Source: UBA4093 sp036676455
Lineage (GTDB): Bacteria > Cyanobacteriota > Sericytochromatia > S15B-MN24 > UBA4093
Reading direction: 5' to 3'
Length of the DNA: 64,000 nucleotides
NCBI GenBank assembly: GCA_036676455.1
Contig: JAKFCW010000126.1
Location: 1-64,000, forward strand
Numbering within the stretch: the stretch's first letter is position 1; each line of letters starts with the position of its first letter. The position numbers and the translations under genes were made by a program. The notes beneath the pieces were generated by a model. The model was not told where the DNA came from and did no database searches. It saw only the letters and a list, made by a program, of their open reading frames with translations. This document shows, piece by piece, positions 15,387 through 25,847 of the stretch.

Positions 15387-16844
15387 TCACTGCGGTAACG
15401 TGGCAGGGAACGGGGTGGTCACGGCTTTTCGGACGTTGACCCGCCCCCACCCGTAAAGGGGATCCTTGCCGGGCGCTCCCATGTCGTCAGTGGTAGCGAG
15501 CAGGTGCTGCTTGACCTGGTCGTAAAAGGCTGCGTCCTTGCGGCTGTTGTCGGGATCATGCTTGGCGACGACCAGGGCCGCTGCTCCGGCGACGTACGGG
15601 CAGGCCATGGAGGTGCCGCTGGACGGGTGGTAATCCTTGGGCAACGGGTTGCCGTCGTCGTCGACGGTCTCGTAACTGGGCACGGTCGAGAGGATCAGCC
15701 CGCCGGGCGCGGCAAGGTCGATGCGATCGCCCCGGTTCGAGAAGCCGGAAAGCCACTCCCAGATCTGGCCGCCGTTCCGGTAGGGACTCGTGGAGGAGAC
15801 CGAGAGGACATGCGCCGCGTTGGCGGGCGAAGCGACCTCGGAGCCGTCGTTGCCTGCCGCCACGACGACCATGACCCCCATGTCGCGCGCCCTGGCGAAG
15901 GCGGCGTCGTAGGCGGGGCGGCGGCCGTGATAGTAGGAGCCCAGGCTCATGCTGATGACTCGCACCCGGCGCTCGCCCAGGCCCGGCGTTTCGAGGTAGG
16001 ACGCGCGGGCCGTTCCGCTGTCGTCGAGATCGTCGCCGAGGGCGTAGGCAATCCCCTGGAGGACCTGGAAGTCCGTTCCCCCGTTGGCCCCGAGCACTTT
16101 GACCGGCATGAGGTTGACATCCCAGCTCACTCCCGCGACGCCCAGCTGGTTATTGCCGCGCGCCCCGATGATGCCGGCGCAGTGGGTGCCATGGCCGATC
16201 AGGTCCTTGACGTCCGTCTCGACGGGGATCGTGGGGTCGCCGGGGTTTTCGTCGAGGATCAGGTTCTGGGGCGCGATCACCCGATCTGCGAACTCGGGAT
16301 GCGTGACGTCGAGTCCCGTGTCCAGGACCGCCACGATGACGTCGCTGGCATCCACGGCCGGGGCGTCGCTTTGCCAGAGGTCGAGGGCCTCGGTCCGGCG
16401 ATGGGACCATTGCTCGGCGAAGCGCGGATCATCGGGCTCGGCAAGCGTCGATGAGGGCCGGTGAACCCGGTTCAACTCGATGCCCACGACTCCCGGCCGG
16501 CCTGACAGGAGGCTCTTGGCCTCGGCCAGCGTCATGCCGCTGGGAAGCCGGATGGCCGCGAATCGCTGGTTGAAGCGGACCTCCCCCAGCTTGTCGAAGC
16601 CGTCGAGGGCAACCGGAGCATCGGCATCGTCGGCAAGCTGGACCAGCAGCTGGTCCGGGACGTAGCTGCCGACAGGCACCGCCTGCCCGCCCGTGAGGTC
16701 CAGGGGAACCGCCGCATCCTGGGACAGGGGAGCGTTGAGCACGTCGACGCCGAAGGCGGGCCCGCCAGGGGGTGGCAGTTGCTGGCAGCCGATGACGAGG
16801 CCGAGCGCCGCGAGGCCGAGAAGTCTTTGAGCCGAGATTCGCAT
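15387..16844 (-). CDS. Subtilisin-like (S8) serine protease lipoprotein
   Basis: 485-residue exported protease. Lipobox LVIGC gives Cys20. Residues about 45-125 look like an I9-type pro-domain (YVPDQLLVQL ... FAAIRLPSGMTLAEAK). The catalytic triad is intact: Asp175 in VAVLDTGLDVTHP, His218 in IGHGTHCAGI and Ser412 in SGTSMACPYVAGAAAL, with the oxyanion Asn332 in VVAAGNDG. It would cleave proteins outside the inner membrane while anchored by lipid. It is the last gene of an operon with two kelch lipoproteins (9-base gaps), suggesting that they work together, for instance as binding or substrate-presenting partners. Confidence 0.93.
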   Translation of the reverse strand: MRISAQRLLGLAALGLVIGCQQLPPPGGPAFGVDVLNAPLSQDAAVPLDLTGGQAVPVGSYVPDQLLVQLADDADAPVALDGFDKLGEVRFNQRFAAIRLPSGMTLAEAKSLLSGRPGVVGIELNRVHRPSSTLAEPDDPRFAEQWSHRRTEALDLWQSDAPAVDASDVIVAVLDTGLDVTHPEFADRVIAPQNLILDENPGDPTIPVETDVKDLIGHGTHCAGIIGARGNNQLGVAGVSWDVNLMPVKVLGANGGTDFQVLQGIAYALGDDLDDSGTARASYLETPGLGERRVRVISMSLGSYYHGRRPAYDAAFARARDMGVMVVVAAGNDGSEVASPANAAHVLSVSSTSPYRNGGQIWEWLSGFSNRGDRIDLAAPGGLILSTVPSYETVDDDGNPLPKDYHPSSGTSMACPYVAGAAALVVAKHDPDNSRKDAAFYDQVKQHLLATTDDMGAPGKDPLYGWGRVNVRKAVTTPFPATLPQ

Positions 16845-16853
16845 GCGGGCCTC

Positions 16854-18014
16854 CTACGGGCGATAGACGTCGACGCTGCGAAGCGCCTTGCCCTGAGCGT
16901 CGAACCCCCCGATGGCGAAAAGGCGACCATTCAGGGAGGCGAGCGCCAGGTGAACGCGCGCTTTGGGCATCGGGGTCAGGGTCGTCCAGGTGTTGGTAGC
17001 CGGGTCGTAGGCTTCCACGGAGTCCAGGATCTTGCCCTGGGAGTCCATTCCGCCAGCGACGATCCACTTGCCGTCGAGGACCGCCGAGCCGAACGAATGT
17101 CGAGGAGTGTTGAGCGGAGCCAGTGGCGTGCCGTCCGGCGTCTGGGCCGACCAGTCGTCGAGCCGGTAGGCGAGCATGCTGCTGGTGGCCGCAGGACTGC
17201 CCGTGAGCGCGGCCTCGCTGAAGCCGCCCACGACGTGGACGCGGCCCTCGAGTACGGCGGCCCCCAGCCCCGAACGCGGGGCTGGAAGCGGCGCCTGGGC
17301 ATAAGTCTCGGACCAGCCGGTCGTGACGTCCGGGTAGAACGCCACGACGGCTGCCGTGGGCGCGGTCGCCTGCGACGCCGAGTTGACGACCGAGCTTCCC
17401 CCGATCAGCGTGATGAGGCCGTCGGTGACCACGGCCGCCAGTCCCGTGCGCTGGAACCACGAACTCGTGAGCGTACGGTCCTGGGCGTCGAGCCACATGT
17501 GGGTCTCCGGGTTGTAGACGTCGAGGTGGTCGTCGACCCAGTTGTGGCTGCCCCCGACGTAGAAGATGCGGCCATGAGAGGCCACGGCGGCTCCGAAGGA
17601 GCGCGCGCGGGTCCACGGCGCGCTCCGGTCGTTGGGCGGCAGGTAGGAGAGTGTCCATGCGTCCCGGGCCGGATCGTAAAGCTCGACGGTGGCCTCGGCG
17701 TCCCCGCCGAGGGCGAAGAGCTTGCCATTCACGGTTCCGGCCGAGACTCCGCCGCGGGCATGGGCCATGGGCGCGGCCATGAGCCAGGAATTCGTGGGCA
17801 TCTGCGCCAGCTGCAGCATCAACTCGCTGGTCGCGGGAGTCTCTTCTCGCGGCGGCGTGTCGTTCTGCGCGGGCGTGGGCGATTCCCCGTTCGCCGGGGA
17901 AGCCCCGGTGCCTGGCGGAACCAGCGATGAGGTGAGGCTCTGGCCGTCAGGGCATCCGGTCAGAAGGAGCGCTCCGGCAGCCATCACGGCGAGGATCGGG
18001 CTTATGCGCGGCAT
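16854..18014 (-). CDS. Kelch-repeat lipoprotein (386 aa)
   Basis: Lipoprotein signal (ISPILAVMAAGALLLTGC) followed by a 60-residue Pro/Thr/Ser linker and about six kelch repeats forming a beta-propeller. Kelch marks include GRIFYVGGSHN, GRVHVVGGFSE, GKWIVAGGMDSQGKILDSVEAYDPATNTW and GRLFAIGGFDAQGK. Kelch propellers bind proteins or glycans and are not by themselves enzymes. It is the middle gene of three co-oriented lipoprotein genes. Confidence 0.9.
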   Translation of the reverse strand: MPRISPILAVMAAGALLLTGCPDGQSLTSSLVPPGTGASPANGESPTPAQNDTPPREETPATSELMLQLAQMPTNSWLMAAPMAHARGGVSAGTVNGKLFALGGDAEATVELYDPARDAWTLSYLPPNDRSAPWTRARSFGAAVASHGRIFYVGGSHNWVDDHLDVYNPETHMWLDAQDRTLTSSWFQRTGLAAVVTDGLITLIGGSSVVNSASQATAPTAAVVAFYPDVTTGWSETYAQAPLPAPRSGLGAAVLEGRVHVVGGFSEAALTGSPAATSSMLAYRLDDWSAQTPDGTPLAPLNTPRHSFGSAVLDGKWIVAGGMDSQGKILDSVEAYDPATNTWTTLTPMPKARVHLALASLNGRLFAIGGFDAQGKALRSVDVYRP

Positions 18015-18022
18015 GAGGCCTC

Positions 18023-19777
18023 CTACTGAGCCAGTGATTCGACGACGTCGAAGGGGGAGACGGACGTGGCGACCGAGGTGTGGAAGCCATCGTGGCCTCC
18101 CGCCGCGACGAAGGCGCCGGCCAGGAAGCCGCCTGCGAGGTAGCCGCGCGGCGTCCGCAGGGGCGCGCGCGCTTCCCAGCGGTTCGTGACGAGGTCGTAC
18201 GCCTCGATCGTGCCCATGGCCTGGCCGTTGCGCCCGACTCCCCCGATCACGACGATCTTGCTGCCCGTGACCCAGGCGGTGGCGCCGAAGCGCGGGGTGG
18301 GAATGGGGGCAATGGCTCGCACCGTTCCCTTCACGGGGTCGAAGACCTCCACGGCGTGGATCAGGTCTCCGTAGTCATCGATGCCGCTGAAGACGAAGAG
18401 CTTGCCGTCGGCGATCGCCGTGGCGGCTCCAAAGCGCGAGTAGGACAGGCGCGCATCCAAGGTCTCCCTGGCGCCGGTGCCGGGATCGATGCGGTAGATG
18501 CTCCAGTTCGGGCCTCCCGAGCTGCCCCAGGCCTCCATGCCGGCCGTCACGTAGAGCATGTCCCCGATGAAGGCCGCGGAGGCGTGGCTGCTGGGAAACG
18601 GCAGCGTCCAGCCAGGGGGCGTCCAGCTGTTTTCGGAGGCGTCGAAGACCTGGACCGCATTGGTGAGCTTGCCCGCCTGATCGAGGCCGCCCAGGACCCA
18701 GAGTTGGTCGCCGCGGGTGGCGACGGCGGCGTGCGAGACCGCGGAAATCATCTCTTCTGCCAGGGGCTGCCAGGTCGAGCCGTCGAAGGCGAGCACGCTG
18801 CGGGTGGCCTGGGGGCTGGAGCCGCTGCCGGCGATGCCCCCGGCGACAATCAGACGCTCCGAATTCCCCATGGGCAGGACGGCGGCAGCGGTTCCCCCTC
18901 GTCCGTGCGGCAGGCTCGGTCCGGAGGACAGGGTCGTCGCGAAGTCCAGCGTCGCCGTCTGGCCCGCCGTGAGGTCGAGCGCCACGGGCCCGACCCGCAA
19001 GGTGCCGGCGCGCCCGTAGAGCCGCCAGGCGCCGGGCTTGACGGGGTGGATCTCCAGGCCCCCGTTGGAGACGCTGGTTTGCGCCGGCGAGACCGGATCG
19101 TCGAGCCAGATCTCGGCCGGTACGTTCTGGGGCAGCCCCTTGACGATCACGCGCAGCGTGACGGGCGGCTGCACGAAGGAAGGGTCCGCCGGCGAAAGCG
19201 CCTCGACATCCCCTCCATGGCTCACCAGCGCCTGGGCGATCGCCTCGCCGTCTATCAAACCGAAGTGAGGTACCCGCTGGGCCTTCTGAATCGCCTCGAC
19301 GGCGGCTTGAACCCGGTTGGCGTCCAGGCTTTGCGCAAGGGGAGAAGCGTCCGAGAGTAGCCGGGCGAAGACGTCCCCGCGCGGAGTGGTGATGGGCGAG
19401 ATCACGGCGGTGTTGGCGCCGACCTGCAAGGTCGCCGTGGTCCGAAAGCGGCCGCCCGGGATCGGTGCGCCGGCTTCGTCCAGGGCCTCCAGGTCGATCA
19501 CGCGGTTGGGGCCAGCCGGAATCCCGCGCAGCGTCGCCATGAGGCTGGACTCGTCGATCGGCGCCGTCACGCTCAGCGGCTGGGCCATGCCCGCCCCGGA
19601 GACGGTCACGCGGGCCTGCTTGCCGGCCGGAACGACCTGGACCTGGCGCCCCGAGGGGAATAAGCCGGCCAGCGACAAGGTCAGCGTGCCGGTGGCTGGA
19701 ATCTGGCTGCTGGGTGGAGCCGCACAGCTCGCGGCGAGCAAGCTTGCGAGGAGCAGGCCACCGGGACGTCGCGTCAT
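18023..19777 (-). CDS. Large kelch-repeat lipoprotein (584 aa)
   Basis: First gene of the three-gene operon. The signal RPGGLLLASLLAASC has a lipobox. Residues about 30-270 are predicted beta-rich domains with no clear homology visible (LTLSLAGLFPSGRQVQVVPAG, PNRVIDLEALDEAG, LRVGPVALDLTAGQTATLDF); the rest is a kelch propeller with five or six blades (LWVLGGLDQAGKLTNAVQVFDASENSW, LFVFSGIDDYGDLIHAVEVFDP, IVVIGGVGRNGQAMGTIEAYD). The role is unknown. Gaps to the next two genes are 8-9 bases, so the three proteins are probably made in fixed proportion. Confidence 0.88.
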   Translation of the reverse strand: MTRRPGGLLLASLLAASCAAPPSSQIPATGTLTLSLAGLFPSGRQVQVVPAGKQARVTVSGAGMAQPLSVTAPIDESSLMATLRGIPAGPNRVIDLEALDEAGAPIPGGRFRTTATLQVGANTAVISPITTPRGDVFARLLSDASPLAQSLDANRVQAAVEAIQKAQRVPHFGLIDGEAIAQALVSHGGDVEALSPADPSFVQPPVTLRVIVKGLPQNVPAEIWLDDPVSPAQTSVSNGGLEIHPVKPGAWRLYGRAGTLRVGPVALDLTAGQTATLDFATTLSSGPSLPHGRGGTAAAVLPMGNSERLIVAGGIAGSGSSPQATRSVLAFDGSTWQPLAEEMISAVSHAAVATRGDQLWVLGGLDQAGKLTNAVQVFDASENSWTPPGWTLPFPSSHASAAFIGDMLYVTAGMEAWGSSGGPNWSIYRIDPGTGARETLDARLSYSRFGAATAIADGKLFVFSGIDDYGDLIHAVEVFDPVKGTVRAIAPIPTPRFGATAWVTGSKIVVIGGVGRNGQAMGTIEAYDLVTNRWEARAPLRTPRGYLAGGFLAGAFVAAGGHDGFHTSVATSVSPFDVVESLAQ

Positions 19778-19993
19778 CGAGTACCTCGTTTCGGAGCACG
19801 GTATGACGACCGGCTGATCGGGAGCATGCTAATCATTTACCCAGCCGAGCCTCGCATGAGGCATGCGGCGACGGGGCCTCCGGATCATTTGGTGTTAACT
19901 CCGAGTTACGCGAAACTTCGACTGGTCTTTACCGAATTTCGGCCAGACCCCGGGATAACCCCTCCAGCAGAGCTCGTCACGAGGAGGAGTGCC

Positions 19994-20629
19994 ATGAACG
20001 CGGTAGATCGCTTTTCGAATACCTTGGCGCGTTACCGCCAGATGCCCCAGGCCATGCCTCAGCAGGCCTATCCTCAGGCGCAGCCAGCTTATCCCCAGCA
20101 GGTGCAGTCGATCCAGCAGCAGCCCACTCGCCCTCAGCCCCAGAGCGATGTCGACAAGACCCTCGCCAAGGTGAGCGAAGGAGCGGGCTTGCTCTCGCGC
20201 CTCGCCTCGCTGGTCCAGCGCGTCCAGAACCCTCCCGCTGCCGTGACCACGCCTCAGCCGTCGCCCGGCTACCCGGCTCCGGGTTACCCGGCCACTCCCC
20301 CTTATGTCCCCACGTCCGGTCCCCTGGGGCAATCGCTCGAGCGCCTCGGACAGGCCGTGGGCAGCCGGGATGTCGATACGTTCATCCGCCAGGCGGCTCC
20401 TGTGGTCGACGAAGCCATTCCCCTGATCGAGGACATCGTCAATATGGTGGAGGGAAAGCCCCGCCGCCAGGCCCCTGCGGCCGTCCCGAACCCTTATCAG
20501 CCGTATGGCGCCCCGGCCCAGCCCCCTTCGGTCACCCAGCAGGTGGCGCCGATCGTCGATGGGGTGACCTCCCTGGTCTCGGGAGTCGGCTCGCTGGTCA
20601 AGGCCTTCGAGGGACTCTTCAAACGCTAA
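19994..20629 (+). CDS. Pro/Gln-rich protein of unknown function
   Basis: 211 residues beginning at ATG 19994 directly after GAGGAGGAGTG. No signal peptide or membrane helix. The N-terminal half is rich in Pro, Gln and Tyr with repeated YPQ/PGYPA units, then amphipathic segments DVDKTLAKVSEGAGLLSRL, PLGQSLERLGQAVGSRDVDTF, VVDEAIPLIEDIVNMVEG and a hydrophobic/aliphatic tail VTSLVSGVGSLVKAFEGLFKR. The two kinds of region suggest a low-complexity linker with short helical elements that may bind membranes or form assemblies. It does not match a family I recognise. It is divergent from the kelch operon; no convincing promoter could be picked in the 216-base gap between them. Confidence 0.65.
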   Translation: MNAVDRFSNTLARYRQMPQAMPQQAYPQAQPAYPQQVQSIQQQPTRPQPQSDVDKTLAKVSEGAGLLSRLASLVQRVQNPPAAVTTPQPSPGYPAPGYPATPPYVPTSGPLGQSLERLGQAVGSRDVDTFIRQAAPVVDEAIPLIEDIVNMVEGKPRRQAPAAVPNPYQPYGAPAQPPSVTQQVAPIVDGVTSLVSGVGSLVKAFEGLFKR

Positions 20630-20638
20630 AGCGTTCGG

Positions 20639-20667
20639 TTGCCCTTCTACCGAGCATCCGTTACAAT
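20639..20667 (+). promoter_or_regulatory. Sigma-70-type promoter for the acyl-CoA synthetase gene
   Basis: TTGCCC (20639-20644), 17-base spacer and TACAAT (20662-20667). The predicted leader is about 88 bases. This is one of the clearer promoters in the window. Confidence 0.6.
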
Positions 20668-20761
20668 TCATTACGAAACGGTCCTGGATTCTCTTCGCCG
20701 AAGCGGGGGCTCCAGGACCATGGTTGTAGCGGATCCGATTTCGAAGGGGGGACCGTTCCTC

Positions 20762-22618
<1,857 letters not shown>

Positions 22619-22681
22619 CCACAGACCCACAAGACGAGAGGCCGCCCCATCGGGGCGGCCTCTCGTCTTGTGGGTCTGTGG
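22619..22681. terminator. Perfect 30-bp inverted repeat between convergent stops
   Basis: Arms 22619-22648 and 22652-22681 match for all 30 pairs, with the loop ATC. It fills nearly the whole gap between the acyl-CoA synthetase stop (22618) and the stop of the opposite gene (22685). No U-tract on the forward strand, so the hairpin itself probably acts as a bidirectional terminator or as an mRNA end-protector. Confidence 0.8.
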
Positions 22682-22684
22682 AAA

Positions 22685-22993
22685 TTAGCTGGCGAGCAGG
22701 GTCTCGGCGTCCTGCAACGAGTTGAGGATCAGGGTGCGCCGGCGGCAAGGGCCTTCCGGATAGGCGATGCGGAGCCAGACTTCCTCGCCTTCCGAGAGGC
22801 GTAGCAGCGCCTCGTCGAGCGGAAGGGGGGCGGCTCCGAACTCGGGGGGCGTCTCGCAGCGGCTGGTCCCCCCCGAAAGGATGAGCGAAAGCACCTTCTG
22901 GGCTTCTCTCAGGGGTTCGGGAACCGCGGATTCCGCGAGGGGCGAAGGGAACGACGGGAGCGCACGGGAATCGGTAAGGGTCAGGTGGCGCAT
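22685..22993 (-). CDS. Uncharacterised small protein (102 aa)
   Basis: Starts at ATG 22993 after AAGGAGA. The sequence MRHLTLTDSRALPSF ... VPEPLREAQKVLSLILSGGTS ... GEEVWLRIAYPEGPCRRRTLILNSLQDAETLLAS shows no signal peptide or membrane helix and no family I recognise. A longer frame upstream adds 18 residues but lacks a ribosome binding site. It is convergent to the acyl-CoA synthetase and divergent from the mannosidase. Confidence 0.6.
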   Translation of the reverse strand: MRHLTLTDSRALPSFPSPLAESAVPEPLREAQKVLSLILSGGTSRCETPPEFGAAPLPLDEALLRLSEGEEVWLRIAYPEGPCRRRTLILNSLQDAETLLAS

Positions 22994-23140
22994 GCGCGAT
23001 CTCCTTGTCATGCCGGCTCGTGCCGGAGGAGCGGGTTCTCTTCCCATTATGCCACCTTCGACGCGGAATGAAACCCGCCGCTCTTTTCAAGGAAAAGGTT
23101 ATCCGGTACGCTGAGAGCCATTCGGAAAGGAGGGGTCGCT

Positions 23141-25720
23141 TTGTCCTCAAAGGAAGTCGTCGTCGTCCCCCATACCCACTGGGATCGGGAGTGGTACCGC
23201 ACATACCAGGAGTTCCGCCTGCGATTGGTCGACACCGTCGACCGCGTCGTCGAGTTCCTGGAGGAAGGCCGCCTCCCATACTTCCTCCTCGATGGTCAGA
23301 CCATCATGCTCACGGATTACCTCGCGATCAAGCCGGATCGCCGCGAGACGCTCGACCGCCTCATCCGCGAGGGACGTCTGGGAATCGGCCCCTGGTACAT
23401 CCTGCCCGACGAGTTCCTGGTGAGCGGCGAAGCCCTCATCCGTAACCTCATGATGGGTCGCCGCCTCATGAAGCGCTTCGGTCAATCCGAGGCCGTCGGC
23501 TACCTGCCTGACATGTTCGGGCACGTCGCCCAGATCCCCCAGATCCTGCTCGGCTTCGGGATGGATCAGGCCGTGGTCTGGCGCGGGGTGGACCCCGAGA
23601 CGGAGCGCTTCTGGTGGCGGGCCCCTTCCGGGCAGCGCATCCAGACCACCTTCCTGCCGACCGGCTACTGCAACATCTTCCTCTGGGAGCGCTTGCCGCT
23701 GGAGCGCCGGCTCGAAGCCTTCAAGACCTTCCTCTCCGAGCATCACCATGACCGGATCCTGCTGCTTTCCGGCTGCGACCACATCGCCCCCAACTCCGAC
23801 CTTCCGGCGATCATCGACGCCATCCAGGCGCAGTGGTCCGACGGCAAGATCCGCCTCGGCCAGGTCCGCGAGGCCCTCGCCGCCGACGGTTCGGCGCCCA
23901 CCCAGGAGATCTCCGGCGAGCTGCGCCAGGGAGGGCGTGCCTACCTCCTTCCCGACGTTCTCTCGGCGCGAATGTACCTCAAGCAGCTCAACGCCGAGTG
24001 CCAGACGCTCTGGCAGAACTACGTCGAGCCCCTGACGGCGCTTTCCTGGGCCATGGGTGCCCGCTACGAGGACGGCTTCTGGCAGGAAGGCTGGGATCTC
24101 TTGCTGCAAAACCAGCCGCATGACTCGATTTGCGGCTGCTCGGTCGACGAGGTCCACAGCGAGATGCTCGCCCGGTTCTCCCAGGTCCGAGAGCTCGGTG
24201 AGTCCCTGATCCAGCGCGCACTCTTCGCCCTGGCGCCTTCCGGCAAGGAGCCCGGCGTCCTGGCTTACAACCCAACCGGCTGGGAGCGCAGCGAGTGGCT
24301 GTGCGCCGAGATCGACGCTCCACTCGAGGGAGCTCCCGACGCCGTCCACCTGGTGGACGAGGACGGGAAAACGGTGCCGTGCTTCGTGGAGGGCTTCGAA
24401 GACACCGAGTCGTTCTACTCGGACATCTACCTCTTCCCAGGCTGGTACAAGGTCCGGAAGTTCCGCGTGCGTTTCCTGGCCTCGGACCTGGCGGCCTTCG
24501 GTTTGCGTCGCTACTCCCTGCGCGAGGGCGCCTCGAGCACGGAGGACGTCGCCCTCACGGCGGTGGCCAGCGTGATCGAGAACGAGCACCTGCGCGTCGG
24601 CGTGCGCGACGGCAAGGTCGTCATGGAGGATCGCGACACGGGTGCCTTCTACGGGGACCTGATCCGCTTCATCGACGAGGGCGACGCCGGCGACGAGTAC
24701 AACTACTCGCCTCCCGCCCAGGACCGCCTGGTGGAGAGCCGCCTGATCAACTGGTGGACGGAGCGTCCCAATCCGACCGAGGCGGTGCTGGTGCTCGAGC
24801 ACCTCATGAACCTGCCGGAGTCCCTCAGCGACGACCGACAGGCGCGCAGCCAGGCGACCACGCTGATCAAGATCAAGACCCGCCTGACGCTGCGGCCGGG
24901 CATGCGCACCGTGCAGGCCGAGACCCGCTTCGACAACAAGGTGCGCGATCACCGCCTGCGCGTCTTGTGCGGCACCTCGATCAAGAACAACGTGCGCGTC
25001 TGGTCGGAGAACCAGTTCTGGGTCGCCGAGCGCGAGGCCACCACGCGCATCCATCAGTTGCCCGTAGAGCCGCTCAAGGAGTACGTCGCCACGACCTTCC
25101 CGCAGCAGACCTGGAGCGCCGTGGAGGGCGACTGGGGCCTCATGGTCTCCAACGTCGGCCTGCCCGAGGCCGAGGCCGTGCAGTCCGAGGACGGCTCCTG
25201 GGCGCTGGCCGTCACGCTCGTGCGCGCCGTGGGTTGGCTGTCTCGCGACGACCTGCGCACCCGCGGAGGCGGCGCGGGACCGCACTTCCCGACGCCGGAC
25301 GCCCAGTGCCAGGGGGAGCAGCGATTCGTCTACGCATTCGCGCCCTACCGCGACCACTGGATGTCGGCCCAGCCGCATGCCTACGCGGCCGTGACGCCCG
25401 TGCGCACCATGGGCTTCGGCGGGGAGCAGGCCGTGCTGGCCGGCGACCGCAAGCTGCCTAGCAGCTGGCTGGAGCTGGGCGACGACCGTTTGGTGGTTTC
25501 GGCCGTTAAGCGCTCCGAAGGGGGCGACGGGGTGATCGTTCGCCTTTACAACCCGACGGAACGGGCCATCGAGACCTCGCTGACCATCGGCTTGCCGCAT
25601 GCGGGCATCGCCCTGGCGAACCTGGCCGATGCTCCCGTCCGGGAGCTGGGGGCGTCGCCGCTGTCGCTGCCGGTGGGGTCCGGCGAGATCGTCACCTTGC
25701 TCGTGCGAACCGGACGATAA
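23141..25720 (+). CDS. Alpha-mannosidase, glycoside hydrolase family 38
   Basis: 859 residues, cytoplasmic (no signal peptide). The start is a TTG with GGAAAGGAGGGG upstream. GH38 retaining enzymes cut terminal alpha-mannose from oligosaccharides with a zinc-dependent active site. Zinc ligands and nucleophile are present: HTHWD at residues 11-15, the Asp124 nucleophile in GYLPDMFGH and a further His327 in NQPHDSICGC. The GWYILPDEF motif and the C-terminal all-beta domain (from about residue 500) are in the usual order. It may process mannose-containing glycans or mannosylglycerate. A 15-bp hairpin follows 15 bases downstream. Confidence 0.95.
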   Translation: MSSKEVVVVPHTHWDREWYRTYQEFRLRLVDTVDRVVEFLEEGRLPYFLLDGQTIMLTDYLAIKPDRRETLDRLIREGRLGIGPWYILPDEFLVSGEALIRNLMMGRRLMKRFGQSEAVGYLPDMFGHVAQIPQILLGFGMDQAVVWRGVDPETERFWWRAPSGQRIQTTFLPTGYCNIFLWERLPLERRLEAFKTFLSEHHHDRILLLSGCDHIAPNSDLPAIIDAIQAQWSDGKIRLGQVREALAADGSAPTQEISGELRQGGRAYLLPDVLSARMYLKQLNAECQTLWQNYVEPLTALSWAMGARYEDGFWQEGWDLLLQNQPHDSICGCSVDEVHSEMLARFSQVRELGESLIQRALFALAPSGKEPGVLAYNPTGWERSEWLCAEIDAPLEGAPDAVHLVDEDGKTVPCFVEGFEDTESFYSDIYLFPGWYKVRKFRVRFLASDLAAFGLRRYSLREGASSTEDVALTAVASVIENEHLRVGVRDGKVVMEDRDTGAFYGDLIRFIDEGDAGDEYNYSPPAQDRLVESRLINWWTERPNPTEAVLVLEHLMNLPESLSDDRQARSQATTLIKIKTRLTLRPGMRTVQAETRFDNKVRDHRLRVLCGTSIKNNVRVWSENQFWVAEREATTRIHQLPVEPLKEYVATTFPQQTWSAVEGDWGLMVSNVGLPEAEAVQSEDGSWALAVTLVRAVGWLSRDDLRTRGGGAGPHFPTPDAQCQGEQRFVYAFAPYRDHWMSAQPHAYAAVTPVRTMGFGGEQAVLAGDRKLPSSWLELGDDRLVVSAVKRSEGGDGVIVRLYNPTERAIETSLTIGLPHAGIALANLADAPVRELGASPLSLPVGSGEIVTLLVRTGR

Positions 25721-25735
25721 GGAGACTGGACGTGA

Positions 25736-25768
25736 CCACGGGGCCGCTTCGTCGAAGCGGCCCCGTGG
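25736..25768. terminator. Hairpin terminator after the alpha-mannosidase
   Basis: The arms 25736-25750 and 25754-25768 form a perfect 15-bp stem with loop GTC, 15 bases after the mannosidase stop. A short CTTTC follows instead of a T-run. Confidence 0.7.
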
Positions 25769-25847
25769 CTTTCGGTATCCACCGGATGCCCAAATCCCTC
25801 GGATCAGGTAAGATCACTCGGTTTGCGCACGGGGAAAGGGGGTTGCC

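Noticed and set aside
23147..25600. 817-codon reverse open frame
   Set aside because: Complement of the alpha-mannosidase; no ribosome binding site and Ala/Val/Gly/His-rich composition typical of shadow frames in high-GC DNA.
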